The notes: generated by a model not told the origin, from the letters alone. 9,208 nucleotides of DNA from a bacterium HR36 (GCA_002898995.1 BEIM01000112.1:1-9208), one strand, 5' to 3'; positions 1 through 6,331 are shown, counted from the first letter of the stretch. Made by a program: numbers and translations.

Positions 1-150
1 AACTCCCCCCACCGGGTAGCCTACTAGCCCTGCGTGCGCAGTGGCGAAGTTTGCTCGCCTCAAGCTGTGGAATAGCGCGCAGGAAACTGAGCAGAGTGAG
101 CGCGGGTCTTTTCGGCTGCGTGAGGCGCAGCGGTGTGGGAATGCTCGACC

Positions 151-1302
151 ATGAGCACGTCAGCAAAGCAGGATTGGCAGCAACTGCGGCAGGAATTTCC
201 CGTAACGCAACGCTGGGCATTTTTTGATCATGCTGCAGTTTCGCCTATCAGTCGGGCTGCCCACCAAACCCTTTGCGCCTGGGCGGATGACGTGTTGTTC
301 AACGGCGAGATCAACGAGCCGGCCTGGGAAAAGGAAATTGAGGAAGTCCGGAGTTTGGCCGCTCAGCTGCTGGACACCAGCCCCGAATGTATAGCTTTTA
401 TCAAAAACACTTCGGAGGGTATCGGCTTCGTCGCCGAAGGGTATCCCTGGAAACCGGGCGATAACGTAGTTGTGCCCGCGGACGAGTATCCGTCCAACGT
501 CTATCCCTGGCAGAATCTGGCCAACCGCGGGGTGGAAGTGCGTCTGGTGCCGAGCCGCAGCGGACGAGTAGTGTTGGACGACATTCGGCAAGCCATGGAT
601 GCCCGCACCCGGGTAGTGGCGGTAAGCTTTGTCGAGTTCGCTACGGGTTTTCGTGTGCCGCTGGCGGAGCTAGTGGAAATGTGCCATCAGCGGGGGGTAC
701 ATGTCTTCGTGGATGCGATTCAGGGTTTGGGAGCGATTCCGTTGAGTGTGCGTGCCATTCCGCTGGACATGCTAGCCGCAGGAAGCCACAAATGGTTGCT
801 CGGCCCCGTAGGTGCGGGGATTTTTTATCTGCGAAGCGAGCTGTTGGAGGTGCTGGACCCGGTGAGTGTGGGCTGGAAAAGTGTCGTGCGGCATTGGGAT
901 TTCACCACGCTCGATTTCCGCCTGAAACCCTCGGCCTTGCGCTGGGAGAATGGCACGCTCAGCGCAGGAATCCTGCTGGCCTTTGGCGCCAGTTTGCGGC
1001 TGTTATTGGAACTTGGATTGGCCAACATCTGGCAACGCATTGAATATCTCACCGACCAGCTCTGTCAGCGGTTGGAATCAGGAGGTTGGCGGATTTTCAG
1101 CAGTCGCCTGGCCCAGGAGAAATCGGGCATTGTCTCCGTAGAACCACGACGGCAAGAAGCTCGAACTCTGGTACGCCAAGCGCGGCAGGAAGGAATTGTG
1201 ATTAATCACCGCGCTGGCCGGCTGCGTATCAGTCCGCATTGCTACAACAATGAAGAGGAGCTGGCTCGTCTGGCAGATTTCCTGGAACAGGCCGACAGAT
1301 AG
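151..1302 (+). CDS. PLP-dependent class V aminotransferase-fold enzyme (not a typical cysteine desulfurase)
   Basis: Cytosolic fold-type I PLP enzyme of aminotransferase class V; the substrate cannot be read from the sequence. Using ATG 151 (383 aa), the visible family landmarks are the N-terminal FFDHAAVSPIS stretch, NTSEG (N86-E89, phosphate/PLP contact), VDAIQG with D188 (pyridine nitrogen partner), SHKW with K214 (Schiff-base lysine) and a C-terminal RISPHCYN motif. The His of desulfurases that stacks on PLP (EHHAN motif) is replaced by EYPSN (112-116). The usual catalytic Cys loop before the RIS motif has no Cys; C364 lies at the aromatic position of the RISPHFYN-type motif. It therefore looks more like the isopenicillin N epimerase-like or uncharacterised class V group. 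An in-frame GTG at 133 would add six residues; I prefer ATG 151, with GGGA ten bases upstream. coaD follows after 71 bases, possibly in the same transcript. The fold is secure and the function is open. Confidence 0.9.
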   Translation: MSTSAKQDWQQLRQEFPVTQRWAFFDHAAVSPISRAAHQTLCAWADDVLFNGEINEPAWEKEIEEVRSLAAQLLDTSPECIAFIKNTSEGIGFVAEGYPWKPGDNVVVPADEYPSNVYPWQNLANRGVEVRLVPSRSGRVVLDDIRQAMDARTRVVAVSFVEFATGFRVPLAELVEMCHQRGVHVFVDAIQGLGAIPLSVRAIPLDMLAAGSHKWLLGPVGAGIFYLRSELLEVLDPVSVGWKSVVRHWDFTTLDFRLKPSALRWENGTLSAGILLAFGASLRLLLELGLANIWQRIEYLTDQLCQRLESGGWRIFSSRLAQEKSGIVSVEPRRQEARTLVRQARQEGIVINHRAGRLRISPHCYNNEEELARLADFLEQADR

Positions 1303-1361
1303 TCTCCACCAGCCCTTCCAATCCGCAGCGCGCTGGAACGCTGACAGGGTTACGGATCGCC

Positions 1362-1368
1362 AAGGAGG
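1362..1368 (+). promoter_or_regulatory. Strong Shine-Dalgarno site of coaD
   Basis: AAGGAGG lies five bases before ATG 1374. It fixes the coaD start and is the best ribosome binding site in the window. Confidence 0.8.
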
Positions 1369-1373
1369 CACTC

Positions 1374-1913
1374 ATGCCATCTGCCGATCCGCAGGTCGCT
1401 GTGTACACTGGGACTTTCGACCCAGTACACCTCGGGCATCTCGATATCATCGAACGGGGTAGCCGCATCTTTCGCCGCTTAGTGATCGGCGTCGGGATCA
1501 ATCCGGAAAAGACACCTTTTTTCAGTGTCGAAGAGCGGATGGAGATGCTGCAAATTGTGTGTCGGCGGTTCAGCAACGTGGAGGTGCGTTCGTTTAACGG
1601 CCTGGCGGTGCGGTTCGTGCGTTCTCTGGGCGCTGGAGTGATGTTGCGCGGTTTGCGCACCGTCAGCGACATGGAATATGAGTTCAGCATGTCGCTTACC
1701 AACCAGACGCTCGATCCCGAAATCGAGACCGTATTCCTTATGTCGAAGGTCGAGTATTCGCACCTGAGTAGCTCACTAATTCGGCAAATCGCGGCCTTCG
1801 GAGGCGACCTGAGCCGCTTCCTCCCGCCGGAGCTCATTCCCATTATGCAAACGCGGGTACGGGAACGTCTGGGGCTGAATTGCGCTGGGATTTTACCTGG
1901 GCATCCTGATTGA
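1374..1913 (+). CDS. coaD: Phosphopantetheine adenylyltransferase CoaD
   Basis: Transfers AMP from ATP to 4'-phosphopantetheine to give dephospho-CoA, the penultimate step of coenzyme A synthesis in the cytosol. The nucleotidyltransferase motif GTFDPVHLGH is at residues 13-22, with the HxGH-type ATP site. LRGLRTVSDMEYEF at 91-104 and YSHLSSSLIR at 128-137 match the conserved RGLR...D.EYE and ISSSxxR signatures of the family. At 179 aa it is slightly longer than the usual roughly 160, because of a short N-terminal lead and a polar C-terminal tail after residue 165. The start is set by the AAGGAGG five bases upstream. It lies 71 bases after the PLP enzyme and 130 bases before purM, all on the same strand. 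No key residue appears to be missing. Confidence 0.97.
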   Translation: MPSADPQVAVYTGTFDPVHLGHLDIIERGSRIFRRLVIGVGINPEKTPFFSVEERMEMLQIVCRRFSNVEVRSFNGLAVRFVRSLGAGVMLRGLRTVSDMEYEFSMSLTNQTLDPEIETVFLMSKVEYSHLSSSLIRQIAAFGGDLSRFLPPELIPIMQTRVRERLGLNCAGILPGHPD

Positions 1914-1955
1914 CCACGACCAGCATAGGCGCGCACGAAGCTGCAGTGTAAGGCT

Positions 1956-1995
1956 CCCAGCCTATTCGCTGTGCAAGTCGGCGAGAATCACTGGG
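1956..1995 (+). other. Imperfect stem-loop between coaD and purM
   Basis: CCCAG (1956-1960) can pair with CTGGG (1991-1995), and inside it ATT/AAT (1964-1966 with 1986-1988) and CGC/GCG (1967-1969 with 1981-1983), leaving small internal bulges and an 11-base loop. No T-tract follows, so it is not a classical intrinsic terminator. It could be a leader structure of purM or chance. The rest of 1914-2043 shows no gene and no riboswitch that I recognise. Confidence 0.2.
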
Positions 1996-2043
1996 GAAAT
2001 TAACTCGAAAATCCCAACCATCTTTGCTGAACGGTCTGCACTC

Positions 2044-3114
2044 ATGTCCATCAACCGAGGCTTGACTTACCGCGATGCTGGGCTAGATTTGGACATTTAC
2101 GAGCAGACGCTGGAAATGCTGCGCCCACTGGTAGTGCGCACGCATACGCCGCGCGTGTTGGATGGCTTCGGCGGATTTGCCAGCTTGTTCAGCCTGGATT
2201 ACAACGCCCGGCTGTTCGCAAAGAACTATCGCCATCCGGTGTTGGTGGCCTGTACCGATGGTGTCGGCACTAAGCTCAAGGTGGCCATGATGCTGAACAA
2301 GCATGACACCGTCGGCATCGATCTGGTGGCCATGTGCGTCAATGACTGTTTGTGCAGCGGTGGCGAACCGCTGTTTTTCCTCGACTATCTCGCGATGCAG
2401 CGAGATGACCCGGCACTGGCGCGGGAATTGGTCAAAGGTATTTGCGACGGCTGCATGGAGGCGGAATGCGCCTTGGTGGGAGGAGAGACGGCAATTCTGC
2501 CCGACTTCTACCAACCGGGCGAATACGACCTGGCGGGCTTCTGCGTCGGCGTGGTGGAGCGAAATCGCATTGTCAATGGCAAAAGTATCCGCCCTGGCGA
2601 TCTGGTGCTCGGTCTGGCAAGCACCGGGCTGCATGCCAACGGCTATAGCCTGGTTCGCAAAGTCGTCTTCGAGCATGCTCGGCTTAGCGTCGACAAGTAT
2701 ATCCCTGAATTACGTATGACCGTGGGGCAGGCCCTTTTGGAACCGACGCGGATTTATGTGCGCCCAGTCAAACACGTGTTGCAATATTACCAAGTCAAGC
2801 GCGTGATTCGTGGCATGGCGCACATCACTGGGGGCGGTCTGGTAGATAACATTCCGCGAATCTTGCCAGCGAACTGCGAGGTAGTCCTTCGCCGCGGTAG
2901 CTGGCCGGAACTCCCCATTTTTGGCTGGTTGCAGCGCCTCGGCCACATTGACGAAGCCGAGATGGATCGTGTGTTCAATCGCGGGATCGGCTTCGTGATG
3001 ATTGTCAGCCCGTATTACGCCGAAAGCATCCAGCGGCAACTCCTTGAAGACCGCGTACCCACCTACATCATCGGCGAAGTGCGGCCAGGCCAGCCGCGCG
3101 TCGTGTTCGTGTAG
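2044..3114 (+). CDS. purM: Phosphoribosylformylglycinamidine cyclo-ligase (AIR synthetase) PurM
   Basis: ATP-dependent ring closure of formylglycinamidine ribonucleotide (FGAM) to aminoimidazole ribonucleotide (AIR) in de novo purine synthesis; a cytosolic enzyme of the PurM/PurL/SelD superfamily. Visible signatures are TYRDAGLDLDIYEQ near the N-terminus (8-21), CTDGVGTKLKVA (70-81), GIDLVAMCVND (91-101) with SGGEPLFFLDYLA (105-117), GGETAILPDFY (146-156) with GEYDLAGF (159-166), STGLHANGYSL (193-203), MAHITGGGLVDNIPR (258-272) and FNRGIGFVMI (311-320). At 356 aa it has full family length and nothing is missing. GGETAILPDFY differs slightly from the commoner GGETAEMP form. ATG 2044 is chosen because the family signature begins within ten residues; no convincing Shine-Dalgarno precedes it. 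No other pur gene is in the window. Its stop lies 7 bases from the stop of the opposing lipoprotein gene. Confidence 0.97.
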   Translation: MSINRGLTYRDAGLDLDIYEQTLEMLRPLVVRTHTPRVLDGFGGFASLFSLDYNARLFAKNYRHPVLVACTDGVGTKLKVAMMLNKHDTVGIDLVAMCVNDCLCSGGEPLFFLDYLAMQRDDPALARELVKGICDGCMEAECALVGGETAILPDFYQPGEYDLAGFCVGVVERNRIVNGKSIRPGDLVLGLASTGLHANGYSLVRKVVFEHARLSVDKYIPELRMTVGQALLEPTRIYVRPVKHVLQYYQVKRVIRGMAHITGGGLVDNIPRILPANCEVVLRRGSWPELPIFGWLQRLGHIDEAEMDRVFNRGIGFVMIVSPYYAESIQRQLLEDRVPTYIIGEVRPGQPRVVFV

Positions 3115-3121
3115 CAAAGGA

Positions 3122-3379
3122 TCAGGGAGAGTGCTGATTGGGCGGGGCTGGGTGCTCGGGTGCCAGGCGAGGGCTGGGCATCATTTCAGAAATGCGGGGC
3201 GGAGGTAACGGGCTTTCTGGCATGGCCGGCGGCGGCACAATTAACGAAGTAGTCGGTGGAGCTTCGACGACCGGGGGGCATTCGCGCCGAAACAAGCGGC
3301 TGAGCCAGGGATGCGATGGACAGCTGGCGCAGCCACTGCCCAGACCTGCTATTAGCGCGAGCACGAGCGTTCGCTTCAT
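3122..3379 (-). CDS. Small Cys/Pro-rich putative lipoprotein
   Basis: An 85-residue protein with a Sec/lipoprotein-like leader: MKR, a hydrophobic stretch LVLALIAGLGSG (5-16), then Cys17. The lipobox is imperfect, with Gly rather than Leu at -3 and Ser-Gly at -2/-1. Two further cysteines (C20, C34) flank an SRLFRR segment. The mature part is about 30% proline (21 Pro in the protein) and probably disordered, as in a cell-envelope tether or spacer. The reading frame is open further upstream to 3550, but ATG 3379 is preferred: it has AGGAG nine bases upstream and begins directly with the signal sequence. Short lipoproteins of this style are, from memory, common in planctomycetes. The function is unknown. 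The gene converges on purM with a 7-base gap. Confidence 0.68.
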   Translation of the reverse strand: MKRTLVLALIAGLGSGCASCPSHPWLSRLFRRECPPVVEAPPTTSLIVPPPAMPESPLPPPRISEMMPSPRLAPEHPAPPNQHSP

Positions 3380-3388
3380 GAGTTCCGG

Positions 3389-3393
3389 CTCCT
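3389..3393 (-). promoter_or_regulatory. Shine-Dalgarno site deciding the lipoprotein start
   Basis: On the minus strand AGGAG lies nine bases before ATG 3379. It favours the 85-residue signal-bearing product over the longer frame reaching 3550. Confidence 0.6.
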
Positions 3394-3426
3394 GCGAAAA
3401 GGCGTTCCTCAGAAGGTGTGCGATCA

Positions 3427-3493
3427 AATCTGCCCGATAGTGGTTGGCGGTCAAGCGGTCTGGAGCTTTTTTCAGGCCCCGCAAAGTTTTTTT
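3427..3493 (-). promoter_or_regulatory. Candidate promoter with phased A-tracts for the lipoprotein gene
   Basis: Read on the minus strand, TTGACC (3449-3454) is followed after 16 bases by CAGATT (3427-3432), a weak -10 match. Just upstream are two A-tracts (A7 at 3487-3493, A6 at 3467-3472) whose starts are about 20 bp, or two helical turns, apart, as in UP-element-like or intrinsically curved DNA. Transcription would begin near 3420, giving a leader of about 40 bases. This rests on the motif only. Confidence 0.3.
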
Positions 3494-3573
3494 CCTCACA
3501 GCGTAACAATCCTGCGGAAAATATGGGAGTTGATGCGGGAATGGCCGCACCTACTTACGGATGAGCTATAGTT

Positions 3574-3598
3574 GCAGGGGCTGGATAAACCCCGCTGC
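3574..3598 (+). repeat. Hairpin-forming inverted repeat in the HD-GYP leader
   Basis: GCA plus GGGG (3574-3580) can pair with CCCC (3590-3593) and TGC (3596-3598), with a two-base bulge and a nine-base loop. It would sit near the 5' end of a transcript started from the TATAGT at 3567-3572. A second, weaker one, GCCTG/CAGGC at 3609-3613 and 3625-3629, encloses part of the palindrome GAGATCTC (3618-3625). Confidence 0.35.
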
Positions 3599-3659
3599 CT
3601 TACCTCGCGCCTGTGCGGAGATCTCAGGCTATTCTGGTCGCGATCACTCACTGCCGCAC

Positions 3660-3688
3660 CAGGCGATCCTGTGCAGGCGACTGGCCTG
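3660..3688 (+). repeat. Tandem small hairpins with direct repeat CAGGCGA upstream of the HD-GYP gene
   Basis: CAGGCGA occurs at 3660-3666 and again at 3674-3680, 14 bases apart. Each copy starts an inverted repeat: CAGG/CCTG (3660-3663 with 3668-3671) and CAGGC/GCCTG (3674-3678 with 3684-3688, five-base loop). The block ends 16 bases before the ribosome binding site, so it could be an operator or affect translation. Confidence 0.35.
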
Positions 3689-3704
3689 AACACGTTAGCC
3701 CGAC

Positions 3705-3709
3705 AGGAG
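3705..3709 (+). promoter_or_regulatory. Shine-Dalgarno site setting the GTG start of the HD-GYP gene
   Basis: AGGAG lies seven bases before GTG 3717. It supports this non-ATG start, which places the FHA domain at the N-terminus. Confidence 0.7.
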
Positions 3710-3716
3710 ACAATCC

Positions 3717-5309
3717 GTGCCGCGGATTCGCCTCAGAGCGGTCAGTCCGCAATGGGAAGGACAGTATTGGGAAAGCACGGAAGCCTTGCGCATCGGCCGG
3801 CTCGAAGGCCAGGAAGTGGTCGTTAACGACCCTTCAGTTAGCCGACGCCATGCCGAAATTCATTACACCAATCAAGGATGGGTGGTGCGCGACCTGGGGA
3901 GCACCAATGGCACGTATCTCAACGGGGTGCGCGTTGGGATGGTCGAACGCAAGTTGCGCCCCCGCGACTTGTTGCAATGCGGCAATGTGTTATTTCTGGC
4001 CGTAATTGTCGAAGAGGACTTGCCTAAATTTCCAGTGGAAACGCCTTCCAAGAACCTGTTTGTGGAATCGAGTTCGCAGCACAGCTGGGAGCAGGCCTTG
4101 CAGGTACTGGCCGGCTCGCTCGGCGACAAACCGCAGGCCGGCGATCGGCTCCTGACACTGTTGCGAGCCAGCTATCACCTCACCCATACGGAATCGCTCG
4201 AGCAACTGCTCCGCGCCGTCCTGGAAGACGCCGTTCGCGCTTTCGATGCCCAGCGCGCTGCTGTTGTGCTCTGGGACGAAAAGGAATGCCGGCTGGTAAT
4301 CAAGGCGGTATCCACCGGAGAGCGCGAGTTGTCGACGCGAGCCTGGTACAGCAGCAGCCTGGCGCAGCGCTGTTTCCAGCAAGGCGAATCGTTGTTATGC
4401 CGCGATGTACGCCTCATGGGGGAGCTGAAGGCCAGCTCGAGTATCATGGAAGGAGCGATGTCGTCCATTATCTGCGCCGTGCTCCGTTCACCCCGGAAGA
4501 AGCTGGGGATCTTGCATCTGGATCGCAATTTTGCCCAACCGCCGTTCAACGAGGAGGATTTGCGTTTGGCGGACGCTCTAGCGGCAACGGTTTCCGCCAG
4601 TATCGAATGTGCACAACTTCTCGAAAAGCAGCGGGAGATGTTTGTGCAGACGGTGACGGCCCTGGCCCAGGCTGTGGAAATGCGCGATCCGTACACTGGC
4701 GGCCATACCTTGCGGGTCACCGAGTACGCCCTGATGCTGGCCGATGCTATCCGATTGCCAGCTGAAAAGCGGCGGATTCTTGAGATCGGCACTCCCCTGC
4801 ACGACATCGGTAAGATTGGCATCGACGACCATATCCTCCGCAAAACCGGCCCGCTGACCCCCGAAGAATTTGAGATCATGAAATCGCACACGATCAAAGG
4901 CACGGCGATTCTGGAAACGCTGCCAGACCTCAAGCCGTATATTCCGATCGTCCGCCACCATCACGAACGCTGGGATGGGAAGGGCTATCCCGACGGCTTG
5001 AAAGGCGAGGAAACGGATCTGTTAGCGCGGATTGTGGCCTTGGCCGATGCATTTGATGCCATGACTTCCAATCGGCCGTACCGGCCGGGAATGCCAGCGG
5101 ACTTGGCATTTCAGCAGATTCGCAAACACGCCGGTACTCAGTTCGATCCCCAGCTGGCGGAAGTCTTCTTGCAACTGCGGCCGCAGATTCTGGAAAAGAT
5201 GTGGCTGCGTAACGATGCGCAAATGGACACGCTGCTGCCCGCTGATGTGCAGGCGGTGCTGGAAAATCAAACAACGCTTCAGGTTCGCTCAGAAGCGGCG
5301 GGAGCTTGA
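3717..5309 (+). CDS. FHA-GAF-HD-GYP protein, predicted c-di-GMP phosphodiesterase
   Basis: A 530-residue cytosolic signalling protein with no membrane segment. An FHA phosphothreonine-binding domain spans about residues 22-96 (R26, GR 28-29, S42/H45 in SVSRRHAEI, N64-G65 in GSTNGT). A GAF-type ligand domain follows at about 155-300, then a helical linker and an HD-GYP domain (about 310-495). In the last, H330 (YTGGHTLRV), HD 362-363 with K366 (LHDIGKIGI), H391, H415-H416-E417, GYP 423-425 and D444 (ADAFDAMT with NRPYR) are all present, so an active metal phosphodiesterase degrading c-di-GMP is expected. Position 326, four before H330, is Tyr rather than the Glu linked to trinuclear enzymes, which suggests a binuclear site. 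The FHA domain implies coupling to a Ser/Thr kinase not present here. The GTG start has AGGAG seven bases upstream. The last 31 bases overlap proC in antisense. Confidence 0.93.
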   Translation: MPRIRLRAVSPQWEGQYWESTEALRIGRLEGQEVVVNDPSVSRRHAEIHYTNQGWVVRDLGSTNGTYLNGVRVGMVERKLRPRDLLQCGNVLFLAVIVEEDLPKFPVETPSKNLFVESSSQHSWEQALQVLAGSLGDKPQAGDRLLTLLRASYHLTHTESLEQLLRAVLEDAVRAFDAQRAAVVLWDEKECRLVIKAVSTGERELSTRAWYSSSLAQRCFQQGESLLCRDVRLMGELKASSSIMEGAMSSIICAVLRSPRKKLGILHLDRNFAQPPFNEEDLRLADALAATVSASIECAQLLEKQREMFVQTVTALAQAVEMRDPYTGGHTLRVTEYALMLADAIRLPAEKRRILEIGTPLHDIGKIGIDDHILRKTGPLTPEEFEIMKSHTIKGTAILETLPDLKPYIPIVRHHHERWDGKGYPDGLKGEETDLLARIVALADAFDAMTSNRPYRPGMPADLAFQQIRKHAGTQFDPQLAEVFLQLRPQILEKMWLRNDAQMDTLLPADVQAVLENQTTLQVRSEAAGA

Positions 5310-6142
5310 GAGAAGCAAGCTGCCACCAATTGGCCGAGCTCTCCAGCGCGTGAGGCCGCAGTATAAACGGCGTTCATGACGGTGCCCCGTATCGCCCCCT
5401 GTTCCAGAACCTGCAGGCCGGTGATGGTCGTACCTCCTGGACTGGTCACCATGTCTTTGAGCTGAGCTGGGTGCCACCCGGTTTCGCGGAATAACTTAGC
5501 CGTGCCCCACACGGTTTGCAATGCTAGGCGCCACGCTACCTCGCGCGGCAAGCCCGCCCGCACGCCGCCATCAGTCAGCGCTTCGAGAAAGACAGCCACG
5601 TACGCTGGCCCACTGCCGCTCAGGCCCGTCACTGCGTCCAACAGTCCTTCGCTCACGGCCAAACAATCTCCGACGGCGCTAAACAATTGCTCCACGACGC
5701 GCAGATCGTCTGGGCCAACCGTTTGGTTAGCGCAGTAGGCGGTCGCGCTAGCACCCACCAAACAGGGGGTGTTCGGCATTGCCCGCACCAGTCGGGTTTG
5801 CTGCCCCAAGACCTTTTCCAGCACCGCCAGGCGCAGACCGGCCACGATCGAAATGATGAGATGGCGCGGCGCTACCCTGGGGGCGATCTCGCGCAGCACC
5901 TCCATGGCAACCTGAGGCTTGACCGCTAGCACGACCATGTCACTTTCCGCCACCACCTGCACATTATCCGCCATCGCTCGTGCCCCCGTTTGCTGCGCCA
6001 GGCGTACTCGTGACTCAGCACGCGCACAACTGAAACACACGGATTCGGGCGTGGTTAGGCCAGCAGCCAAAACGCCTCTTACCAAAGCCCCGCCCATTTT
6101 TCCGGCACCGATCACACCGAGCCGTGGAAAATCTGCGGCCAT
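5279..6142 (-). CDS. proC: Pyrroline-5-carboxylate reductase ProC
   Basis: Reduces 1-pyrroline-5-carboxylate to L-proline with NAD(P)H, the last step of proline synthesis, in the cytosol. With start ATG 6142 it has 287 aa. The Rossmann motif is GVIGAGKMGG (9-18), followed by VLAVKPQ (71-77), RAMPNTP (120-126) and the dimerisation-domain signature VTGLSGSGPAYV (171-182) with SPGGTTITGL (234-243). The length matches the family. The frame stays open upstream to a GTG at 6235, but those 31 extra residues are basic, low-complexity and precede the normal first beta-strand. A weak CGAGG lies about six bases before ATG 6142, so that start is chosen. The 3' end overlaps the HD-GYP gene by 31 bases, and the gene diverges from the GT87-like gene. 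Confidence 0.96.
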   Translation of the reverse strand: MAADFPRLGVIGAGKMGGALVRGVLAAGLTTPESVCFSCARAESRVRLAQQTGARAMADNVQVVAESDMVVLAVKPQVAMEVLREIAPRVAPRHLIISIVAGLRLAVLEKVLGQQTRLVRAMPNTPCLVGASATAYCANQTVGPDDLRVVEQLFSAVGDCLAVSEGLLDAVTGLSGSGPAYVAVFLEALTDGGVRAGLPREVAWRLALQTVWGTAKLFRETGWHPAQLKDMVTSPGGTTITGLQVLEQGAIRGTVMNAVYTAASRAGELGQLVAACFSQAPAASERT

Positions 6143-6193
6143 TGCTTGCCTCGCTCTCGTAGTTGCCTCCTGCGCTTTGCTTCGTCCAAGGGA

Positions 6194-6222
6194 TTGACGC
6201 GCCGTTCCCGGCGGCCTACGCT
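6194..6222 (+). promoter_or_regulatory. Weak sigma70-like promoter candidate before the GT87-like gene
   Basis: TTGACG (6194-6199) is followed after 17 bases by TACGCT (6217-6222), a 3/6 match to the -10 consensus. It would give a leader of about 100 bases. A competing -10-like TATGAT lies at 6270-6275. Sequence match only. Confidence 0.2.
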
Positions 6223-6319
6223 TCGCTCCAGACACAGCGGGCTGATGCCCACTGCTCCTATTCTTCGTGTATGATAGAGCGAAAGCCAGCCGCCGTGTTG
6301 GCCTCGATCGTGCGACAGC

Positions 6320-6324
6320 GGGAG
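6320..6324 (+). promoter_or_regulatory. Shine-Dalgarno site deciding the TTG start of the GT87-like gene
   Basis: GGGAG lies seven bases before TTG 6332. There is no other start codon between this TTG and the in-frame stop at 6275, so the TTG is the first possible start. Confidence 0.6.
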
Positions 6325-6331
6325 CAACGCC

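Larger units (their letters stand above)
3380..3716. other. Divergent intergenic region between the lipoprotein and HD-GYP genes
   Basis: I see no convincing gene in these 337 bases. The left half (3380-3500) carries the lipoprotein ribosome site and its possible promoter with A-tracts. The right half is the probable leader of the HD-GYP gene, with a TATAGT -10-like hexamer at 3567-3572 (no good -35), several inverted repeats between 3574 and 3688, and a Shine-Dalgarno site at 3705-3709. The open frames across it have low-complexity or shadow-like translations. Confidence 0.6.

Noticed and set aside
3..230. Open + strand frame from the window edge to a TGA near 230, possibly the tail of an upstream gene.
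   Set aside because: The translation is an Arg/Ser-rich low-complexity string with no recognisable motif, and it would overlap the PLP enzyme by about 80 bases.
1229..1936. 235-codon minus-strand frame antisense to coaD.
   Set aside because: Arg/Ser/Thr-rich shadow translation with no family features; coaD on the + strand is unmistakable.
3467..3493. T6 and T7 runs on the + strand considered as an intrinsic terminator.
   Set aside because: Neither run is preceded by a stable GC-rich hairpin and no + strand gene ends nearby; they fit better as A-tracts on the other strand.
3571..3716. c-di-GMP riboswitch in the HD-GYP leader.
   Set aside because: The conserved core bases and the paired-stem layout that I know for the c-di-GMP riboswitch classes are not present.
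4175..4933. 252-codon minus-strand frame antisense to the HD-GYP gene.
   Set aside because: It is a shadow of the real gene: Ser/Arg-rich with no motif, while the + strand frame carries complete FHA, GAF and HD-GYP signatures.
6143..6235. N-terminal extension of ProC from GTG 6235.
   Set aside because: The 31 residues are basic and low in complexity and precede the normal first strand; ATG 6142 gives the family length.
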